This document shows positions 56,280-64,000 of a stretch of 64,000 bases of DNA, one piece after another. Numbering within the stretch: position 1 is the first letter of the stretch; each line of letters starts with the position of its first letter. The stretch spans positions 64,228,003 through 64,292,002 of the forward strand of contig CM043957.1 in the NCBI GenBank assembly GCA_014529385.2. Direction: 5' to 3'. The notes beneath the pieces are model-generated. The model made no database searches. It saw only the letters and a list, made by a program, of their open reading frames with translations, and was not told where the DNA came from. The position numbers were made by a program, and so were the translations under genes. Origin of the DNA: Adiantum capillus-veneris (Eukaryota > Streptophyta > Polypodiopsida > Polypodiales > Pteridaceae).

Positions 56280-57606
56280 ATCTCCCACTTGGATACTGAT
56301 CTCCAAACCAAACCTGTGACTGCTTACCATCCTGGAATCTTATCCTTGAATGCGATTGAAGATGATCAAAAGCTCAACTTCTCCTTGTTGACCACCTTTG
56401 TAAACATGTCTGCAGGATTTTCAATTGTATGCACCTTTCCTAGCTTTAGTTGCCTCTCTTCCAAAAGAGTACGTATGATGTGATATCTCACCTCAATGTA
56501 CTTTTTCCTTGAATCAAAGACTGAGTTCTTCGCAAGATGGATAGCTCTTTGGCTATTGATAAACAAGACACAATGGTTTTGTTTAAATCCAAGCTCTTTA
56601 AGAATCTGGAAGCCACATAATATCTTTACTTGCCTCCGTCATTTCTACATACTCTACTTCCGTCGTAGAAAGTGAAACCACTTTCTGCAGCTTTGAAGCC
56701 CAGCTTACTGTTGTGCCTCAACCGCGAAGACATAGCCAATAGTTCTCCTTTGAGTATCTTTGTCACCTGCCATATCTGCATTAGCATACCCTTCTGGAAA
56801 AATATCAGTTCCTCCAAAATACAAATCATTTGTTGTTGTCCTTTTAGATACCTAAGTATCACCTTCAAAGCTTTCCAGTGCTCTTTTACTTGGGTTGTCC
56901 ATGACCTACTTACAACTCCCACTGCATATGCAATGTCTGACCTTGTCCAAACCATAGCATACATAAGAGAAACTACCGCTGCAACATATGGAACTTTAGA
57001 CATATAAGATATCTTCTCTTGTGTCGTTGGACACATATCCTTGGTTAGTTAAAGTGACCATCCAAAGGTGTAGAAACCATTTTTGCATTTTGCATTGCAA
57101 ACCTTTCTAGTACCTTCTTGATGTAATCCTCTTGAGATAGCTTTATTGTCTTCTTCGTCCTTTCCCTTGATATTTTCATACCAAGTATCCTCTTTGCAGC
57201 ACTAAATCTTTCATTGAAAAAGATTTAGATAGCTCCTCTTTAGGTCTTTTAGGTCTCATCTCCCAAATTCTTCGTGTAGACACAATGATCTGAGTGAATC
57301 TTCTGAATCCATGATATAACCTCATTGATTGAACTTCAAGTACCATTGTCTTGATGCTTGCTTTTAACCATACAATATTTAATTTAATTTGCAAAAACCA
57401 TTTTTCCTTACCTTTTACTTCATACCTCTTTGGTTGAAGCATGTAAATTTCCTCCTCTAAGTCACCATGAGGGAATGTCGTATTTACATCCATTTGCTCA
57501 AGATTTAGATCATGAGCAGCCACAACGCTTAAGACAAGCCTAATTGAGTTCATTTTTACAATAGGAGAAAATATTCCATTGAGGTCAACACCTTTCTTTT
57601 GAGAAA
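56280..57606 (-). pseudogene. Copia B RNase H and RT, right arm copy
   Basis: On the minus strand: RNase H end DSRKKYIEVRYHIIRTLLEE and IENPADMFTKVV, identical to the left copy over the last 66 codons; VPYVAAVVSLMYAM; SKSFSMKDL; and at the far end SVSQKKGVDLNGIFSPIVKM, cut by the CACTA-1 terminus at 57607. The YVDD deletion of the left copy is shared. Confidence 0.9.
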
Positions 57607-59178
57607 CACTACAAGAGGTTGTGTGCTCTTGTGCGCTGTGAGCGACGGAAATACATTGGGTTTTTATAACCTCCGCCGTCGCTAACACCGTCACTAACAG
57701 CGTCAATATGGGAACGTCACTATATAGCGACAATTATAGCGATGTCTACAGGCCATCTATAGCGACGTTTATAGCGACGCTGCAGAGCTTATATAGCGAT
57801 GGTCATAGCGATGCCCAAGTGGAAAAGATTTTGGTGGTAGGGCATTGAATGCCATGCCACCCATCAACCATATTGAATGTTTCATTAATTGATTCACCTT
57901 TGAAAAAACGTGCAAGGGTAGATATAGACCCAAAATAGTCACCCACAAGACAATATAACCATTAACTCCAACATCCATAGTACATATTGTTTGCAAAATA
58001 AAGATTACAAAACTGACAAGGTAAACTGATGAAAGTAAATCAATGAGATTTGTACACATCATAGGCAAAATCACTTGATTGTTAAGCTTTGCAAATGTAA
58101 TAGTTACAACACCATTGTCATTATTGAAAAATATACATGGTTTTCAAAAAGACGTATAAAAGTTGTCTCATGATACATAAGCTATGACAAAAATAATAAT
58201 AATGCTATCTAGCTACGGCTAGACTGACGTCATCTAATCAGACGTCTCATCGCGTCCAAGTGGCGTATCTATCGGATTTGCAAAAAAAACAATAAGACAG
58301 GTTTCTGTAAGTATAACATATAGCGACGTTTATAAAAACAATACAACAAATAGAAAAGAGTAAACCCTAATACTACCTTGCTGCCACGAGAACTCGGAGT
58401 GTCTCCACCATCAAAGAGTTTAAGTCCTTCCTGTCTGCGTACTCGCGCTCGTACGGTGTGGGATCACGTCATGTCATCGATCACTATCAAAACATACAAA
58501 GAATCCATTATGTTAGAATTTTAAAACCCATAAAGCCTAAACTGTCAAACATAAAGAGCAATGCAAAAAGACTTACAAAATCGGCCTCAAATGATGCCCA
58601 CCCACCACTCCCCAAGTGGTGCGAGCTCCCTACCTCTACTCGCGCTCTGGTACCTCCTTTTGTTGCTCCACTTGTCGAGATTCTTGCGCGCTGCTTTCTT
58701 CACATTCTCCAATCTTCTTTGGCCAGCCAATCTGGTCTGTTCCACCTATGTTTGATTTCTTTTTGCACTTCGGAACGCTTGTTCTTGCAGTATTCGCGCA
58801 TTCAAACCTTCATCATGTCTTCATTGAAGTGCTCATCCCGTGTTGGAACTGGAAACTCGTCATGAAAAAATGATTATGAATCTATTTTAAATCACTTGGT
58901 ACTTCACTCCACGTGTTTAGTATGTAGTGTCTAAACACCTGAGAGCAAAGACCGCGCATGCGCTAAATCACCTTCTTACCTTCATCATCCAAGATGATGC
59001 CGCCACTAAAGAGGACGGAGTAAGGCAAGCCCTCTCGCCGGTGACGTGTGAACGTGGTGTCCCGGCAGGGGTCTCTACAGCATGTCGAGGGGGGTACGGA
59101 CATCAGGTGTCTCCACTGGAGTCCCGGCCCGAAGCGAGGAGTGTCCAGTGGAGTGACTCCTGGAGGAGTAGATAGTGG
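57607..59178 (-). mobile_element. CACTA-1 3' end, right arm copy, interrupted
   Basis: It begins CACTACAAGAGGTTGTGTG, followed by the same TAGCGACG subterminal array (57650-57800) and the end of the Transposase_24-like gene (minus, about 58500-59170: HHLGSGGWASF region near 58600). It is cut at 59178 by the LTR of Gypsy D; the remainder of the element should lie beyond the window. Confidence 0.88.
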
Positions 59179-60837
59179 TGTCAGTTGAGGACCGGATTTA
59201 TGTGGAGCCGGTCCCCCCTCCCAAAGGCATTTGTATTATAGATTCTCTCATTAAGAGAGACTTGGTACAATACAATCTTTGTGTTCCTTGAGACCTCCTT
59301 GGCAATATGAAGATGAAAGGTTCACACACCAAGCTTTTGCATAATTTCAACAATCAATCTTAGCTTGGAGACAATCAAGAACTTGTGAACATCATTAATC
59401 TTTGTGTTCCCTAAATCATTTGAGTGCATGAAGATGTATACTTTTTATGCATCAACTTGTGCTTAAAGCAATAATTAATCTACCTTGCACTACAATTAAT
59501 CTACTTGCCTTAAGTAATTAATCTACTTGCAATAAACCATTAGCCTTCTTGAAATAAGCATAACATGCACTTGTAGAAAGCATTAACTATCCCAAGCCTC
59601 AATCCCAACACCTCAAACACCTTCGAAGGTGGAGAGAGCTAGCAGGGAATGAGGGTAGGGAAGAGGAAGAAGAAACATTTCATAGGAGAAAGAAGTAGTT
59701 CCTCACTTATCATACTCTTGTTGCTAGCATACATAATAGCATAGTAATGAAGAAGGAGGAGATGGAAAGCTTAAGCATTGAAGCATAGCTCTTGGTTGGA
59801 TTTGCATTCCATAGCCAAGAGAGTTGGTGTAGGCTCTCAACTTCTCAAGGAGCTTGGAGAAGGAGATGGAGCTCTTGCACTTTGCATAGCACACCATGAG
59901 AGTGTTTGTGAGTGTGTGTGGGTGAGTATACCCCCTAAGCACCCCCATAGCTTGCTTGGGTCGACCCCCCCTTGTACCTCATGCTTGAATCTCATTGGAC
60001 CCCTCCAAGCCTAGCCAATCACAAGCAAGAGCCATTACAAGCAACATGGGTAGCCTTAAGACAAGTGTCCCCCTTCCCCCTTTGAGAGAGAGTACTTGAT
60101 AAATGAAAAATAAATTAATTAAATATCCTAAATTATCATTGGACCCCTTGGGTGGCCAACCAATAGGCTTCAGACACACCATGAGGGCAACATGAGGAGG
60201 AACTTGACAAGTGTCCTTGCTGCCTCTTCAAGTTGTGTGTGTGTGTGTGTGTGTTCTCTCTCATCCCCGCCCTTGTAGGCTCGCCCCCCTCCTTGTAGGG
60301 ATCTTTTTGACGTTGGATGAGCAAGCCCCTTAGTCATCAAGCATGACAAAGCACTTGAACTAGGGGGTGTTCCCACAAGCATCTCAGGCAAGCATCTCAA
60401 GGCACCTCAAGCACCTTAATCATGTAGCAAGTCAAGCACCTCAAGCATGGAGCTAGTCAAGCACCTCAAGCATCTTAATCAAGCACCTCAAGCACAACAA
60501 GCACCTTAAGCAGGACAAGCACCTCGAGTTTAGGCCGGGTTCCCACCTCAAGCTCTGCCCTAGCTTGCCTAAGGTCAAAGGAATTTTACACACATTATTG
60601 GAGGTCTTCAATGAAGCTAACCCTAAGGTCTTATGCTCCATTGGTTATCCTTGCTCTTTGATAGACCATCTCTCATTTGGGCCCCTTAACCATTGGCCCC
60701 GTGTTGAGATAGATCTATAAGCACATGTCTATATCTTAACCCTTGTTCCCGTGTATTCTCCCACATTAAGTGATCAGTTTAATATGAGAAAATCATTTGG
60801 GTTGGATAGATATTAATTTTTATGACATTACCTCTCT
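59179..60837 (-). repeat. 3' LTR of Gypsy D
   Basis: Plus strand starts TGTCAGTTGAGG and ends TTTTTATGACA, with 5-bp inverted ends TGTCA. It is 1659 bp. Contents: AT-rich left part, GT run near 60233, and at 60360-60540 about ten loose repeats of AAGCACCTCAAGC. The minus-strand polypurine tract AAGAGAGAGG lies at about 60840-60850. The border is inferred, because the second LTR is outside the window. Confidence 0.75.
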
Positions 60838-62115
60838 CTTGAAATCATAGTCGTCCTCGACTATGAGGTAGAGATGGTAAAGTCTCACCCATTAGTCCAT
60901 TGGTCTTAGCGGGTAGAGGATCCATTTTTTCCCTACGACATCATTCCAGAGTGGATGACTAATCCACTTGGTGCTTGAGAGACATTGTCTGCCGCAAGCA
61001 TGTCTGCTCTTTTTAGTCCATATCATACTTCCAAAGTAGAGTGACAAGGTCTACTTGATGTTTGGGAGACGTAGTCACCACAAACAGGATCCTAAGTATG
61101 CATACTTTAAAATTTGTGCACAAAAGATAAAAAGAGAGTCCTATAAGACAAGAACATTGATCATTTAAAATGCATTTCTTTTACATTTTCTTACTCTTTT
61201 GTGTCATTGTAAGCATCATTAACAAGGTTCATATTATCCTTAAGCCATGTTCTTTGCATGCATTTAGCATCTTTGAAAGGATAATTAAATAAGATACTGT
61301 CAGTAATCTTACCATTTCTTAATACCTTGTCTTCTTGTGGAAGGATGAACTTGGGTTGGAGCTCCTCTGCTTCATCCTCGATCTGTGGCGGGTCTTCATT
61401 TGTGTGTAATTTTCCTTAGATGAGCCTTGGGAAAGTTTAGTAAGACCCAACTTTAAAAAAAAAAAAAAAAAGGATAAGGCTCTTTTGTGCGTAACGGCAG
61501 GATCCTCTTTTGCCTAGCTAATAAATGGATATAGCCTGTTTAATCTTGTAAAAAGATTCGTTTTGATCTCGGCTATACTCCTTTGCAATGAAGATCTTCC
61601 CAGGTATCTCAAGCTACAAGGGACTTTTGGATCTTCCGTCTTTAGCCTCGAAAGGTAGTTTCTCCTTAGAAGTATGTTCACGTTATTAGAGACATACTGT
61701 TGTTAAGATAAGTACTTCTCTCATTTTGAGCATTGATCTACTTCGAATCACAGGATTTTAGTAGATCAAGGATCATTAGTTTTGTAACTTTGCTTTTGGC
61801 CATCCGTTGGAATAGTAGGCCGACATAAGAGGATTACTCTAATTCTGATAGAGACTAAAATTAGTGGTCATAGTAGGATTTCTATTCGAAACAATTGGAT
61901 GTTGGCAAGCCATGGTCCTTTTTTCATACTTCATCTTTTGGTATACCATACATTTTGAAACATTCTCTTGTATGTTATTGTTTCTTGGTAAGCCAATACA
62001 AGTATGCTTTTACTCCTAGCAGAGTAAATTCAAATTTCTCTTTGCCCCGCATATGGAAGGAGCATGGGAAGTAAGGAAGATATAGCCTATTGAGGTATGG
62101 AAGATAACCATCCTT
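60838..62115 (-). pseudogene. Gypsy D pol remnant, poorly preserved
   Basis: After the RNase H end the minus strand reads DGYLPYLNRLYLP near 62070, the linker that precedes integrase in gypsy elements. Beyond it I cannot identify the integrase zinc site or catalytic acids. A 17-18-base A run lies near 61453. The stretch from 61300 to 60850 has no recognisable domain. Confidence 0.45.
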
Positions 62116-63060
62116 TTACGTGAGTGGTTCTTTTTCTTCCATTTGTAAGGCTATAATCATATCCCTAAAGCCTGGGTTAGAAGCATATTTAACTATCATA
62201 AAACATAGCTCATTGTAAGTTGCTATTGATATCCTATCTACCCTTGGCCATTGGGAAAGTGCATCGGCTACATGATTGTGCTTGCCAGCAATGTGAGCAA
62301 AGTAGAATTTAAATTGCAAAAAGAAATTTTCCTACCTCATTTGATTGTCCGAGAGCTTGGTTTGCATCATGAATGGAATCCGCAAGAAGTACTTCCATGT
62401 GTCTAGAGCATTTAAAACAGCTCATAGGTCCTTTTGTATATGACCAACATTCGCTCATTGGAGTTGAGTCTTTGAATCTCGTATGCTATGGTATTCCCTT
62501 CTTGAAGCAAATATTTGCTCAAAGGCAATCATCCAGGCATTACATTGAACCTTAAATAGCTTTGAGAGATCCCATAAGTTGAGAAATAAGTTTCTCTTTA
62601 AACTTTTTAGAAATATTTTTATCTCTTTGCGGTCCATGTATACTTAACGTTCTTTTTTGTTAAGTCATGTATTGGACCTGCTATAAGCATGGATTTTTCT
62701 TATGAAGCATCTCTAGTATGCACTCATACCCTTAGAGCTTTGCAACTCATGTAGATTCCTTGGATTAGGCCATCTTTTATTACCTCTACTTTTTGTGGAT
62801 CCATAGAAATACTACCTTTAGAGATAATGTGACCTAATTATTGAATCTCTCTCGAAACTTACCAGTCCATGTTATTGCCTTTTCGAACTCCTCTTGTGGA
62901 TCTTGTAAAGCTCAATAAGGAGGCTTATTAGGCAGCGAGCTTCATGGTAAAAGCTCCATTGTATGGCCATTGTCCCCTCATTGTGGAGAAAGCTCACGGA
63001 GACATCATCAATAAAAACATTTTGGAATCCATTTAGGAATTTAGAAAATTCTAATTCCTC
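62116..63060 (-). pseudogene. Gypsy D RT C-terminal part and RNase H end
   Basis: Minus text near 63020 reads FIDDVSVSFLHNEG, a YxDD-type RT motif. RT connection follows in broken frames, then MDRKEIKIFLKSLKRNLF. FKFYFAHIAGKHNHVADALS near 62290 is the conserved C-terminus of gypsy RNase H. The fingers and palm upstream of FIDD are missing. Confidence 0.78.
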
Positions 63061-63308
63061 TTGATTCCCGTTTTTTTTTTAATTTAATAATATTGTTATT
63101 GGTTGAAACATTAAATTCATTTACAGACTTTCTAACAGAAATCATGTATATGAAAATATAAATTTTCATTAACTTGTGAAAGCATGCATATTTACAAGGA
63201 ATAGGATACTACCCGACTCATAAACATGTATGTACATATCTCCTAGCATAGGAAAAACAAAAGACTTTTTCTATAAGCATCCTCTTTTGGAGTTTCCAAC
63301 ATAGAAAC

Positions 63309-64000
63309 TCAAGGTGGCTTGTTGCGTGCATTTCTTTGGGGACAAGCATGATAGACATGCCCTTGTTGTCCACACTTGTAGCATTTGTTATCCTTACGAT
63401 AACACTCTAGCTCTATTGCAGAGAGTTTATTCTTACCTTTATAGACTCCTTTCTCCTTAGCTTTGTTATCGGTGTTGCTAGAGTTGCCTCTGGAGGAAGT
63501 TTGAGCATTATTCCTCCCTCTAGGCTCATTTTGATCCTTCACGTCCATGGATTTAGAGTTTCTCTTAACCCCTTGTTGGGAATCGATTTGAGAGGTGACC
63601 ATAGTATGGTGTATGACCGCCGATATGGTATTAGGCCTTTGTGAGTTAATATACTCGGCCTTCTCTTCAGAAATACCCGCACATAATTGTTGCTCTTGCT
63701 CCCCAAAGTCTATCTTTGTGTAGATAGTGGCTTTGAGAAATAAATCCCAAAACTTATCTACATACTTTTGGATAGACTCGTAGGGAGAGAGTTTCAAGTT
63801 TTGCCATTCTGTGAGGACATTTTCTTGAGCGTTGCTTGCCAAAAACTGTTTTATGATGGAGGCTCTTAAAGCCTTCCATGTCTTTGGAGCTTTTCTTTGG
63901 GCTTGTAGGCTATCCCACCATTGTCAAGCGGAACTTTGGTAATGCATAGATACTTGACACAGTTTAGAGGACTCTGTGAAGCCCTCATCACCAAAGGCCG
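63309..64000 (-). pseudogene. Gypsy D gag, partial
   Basis: From the right edge, minus: a short gag stretch with QWWDSLQAQRKAPKTWKALR, preceded by a TGA, then VLTEWQNLKLSPYESIQKYV and FGEQEQQLCAGISEEKAEYI, a Ser/Lys-rich linker, and a CCHC knuckle CYKCGQQGHVYHAC near 63340-63385. The open part is 63309-63842. The N-terminus lies outside the window. Confidence 0.85.

Larger units (their letters stand above)
52439..59178 (-). repeat. Right arm of giant inverted repeat
   Basis: Repeats the nested structure of the left arm in inverted order. It is bounded on the inside by the poly(G) run and on the outside by the LTR of Gypsy D. Differences from the left arm are mostly single-base gaps in short runs, for example near 57240, 57290 and 57370. 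Confidence 0.93.
59179..64000 (-). mobile_element. Gypsy D: Ty3/gypsy element, partial and deleted
   Basis: Minus strand: gag at the right edge, a deleted pol, then the 3' LTR at 59179-60837. Most of protease and RT is missing between 63060 and 63309. The 5' LTR lies outside the window. It inserted into the CACTA-1 copy; AGTGG (59174-59178) should be its target duplication. Confidence 0.85.

Noticed and set aside
59178-59180. Breakpoint of the palindrome at 59180
   Set aside because: An LTR with matching inverted ends begins there, so this is an insertion border, and the real end is outside the window.

Overview
The window is transposon-derived plant DNA from end to end. I found no host gene, rRNA or tRNA gene. 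The evidence for a land plant is: Ty1/copia elements with initiator-Met-type primer sites (TGGTATCAGAGC), Ty3/gypsy elements with a second archaeal-type RNase H, and CACTA (En/Spm) transposons with the terminal motif CACTACAAGAGG and TNP2 / Transposase_24 proteins. Density, deep nesting, solo LTRs and C-to-T-type stop codons suggest old heterochromatin of a large-genome plant. I cannot name the species.

Layout, left to right. 1-5722: minus-strand Ty3/gypsy element (element F) running off the left edge. 5723-6677: non-coding, with a diverged tandem repeat of about 290 bp. 6678-31996: Copia A, with very short LTRs and target duplication GGACA. It is split by four insertions: Gypsy E (7539-16242, complete), solo LTR X1 (18735-19529, duplication GATTC), insertion Z (19622-29431), and solo LTR X2 (30639-31374, duplication CAAAA). 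Z is itself split by element Y (21545-28592), a minus-strand LTR element with gag but no visible pol. 31997-47230: Copia B, whose 3' LTR belongs to the same family as X1 and X2. Its RT is split by CACTA-1 (33932-45131, duplication TTT), which carries Copia C (34277-37556). 47231-52438: CACTA-2, same family as CACTA-1, minus strand and truncated.

From 52439 to 59178 the sequence turns round. It repeats 43548-50324 in inverted order: CACTA-2 3' half, Copia B LTR, Copia B RNase H/RT, CACTA-1 end. The arms are about 6.75 kb around a 2.1-kb asymmetric spacer. The right arm is cut at 59178 by an LTR of Gypsy D (59179 to beyond 64000, minus strand), so the true outer end of the palindrome lies outside the window.

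How the parts relate. Gypsy E is the best preserved element: intact gag, intact RNase H-integrase ORF, and only TGA stops plus one frameshift in between. Copia C keeps gag and RT-RNase H but lacks protease and most of integrase. Element Y keeps LTRs, primer site and gag plus two extra ORFs, and would depend on enzymes from elsewhere. The least ordinary items are the giant inverted duplication, element Y, the Copia C gag-RT fusion and two long foldback elements inside CACTA-1.
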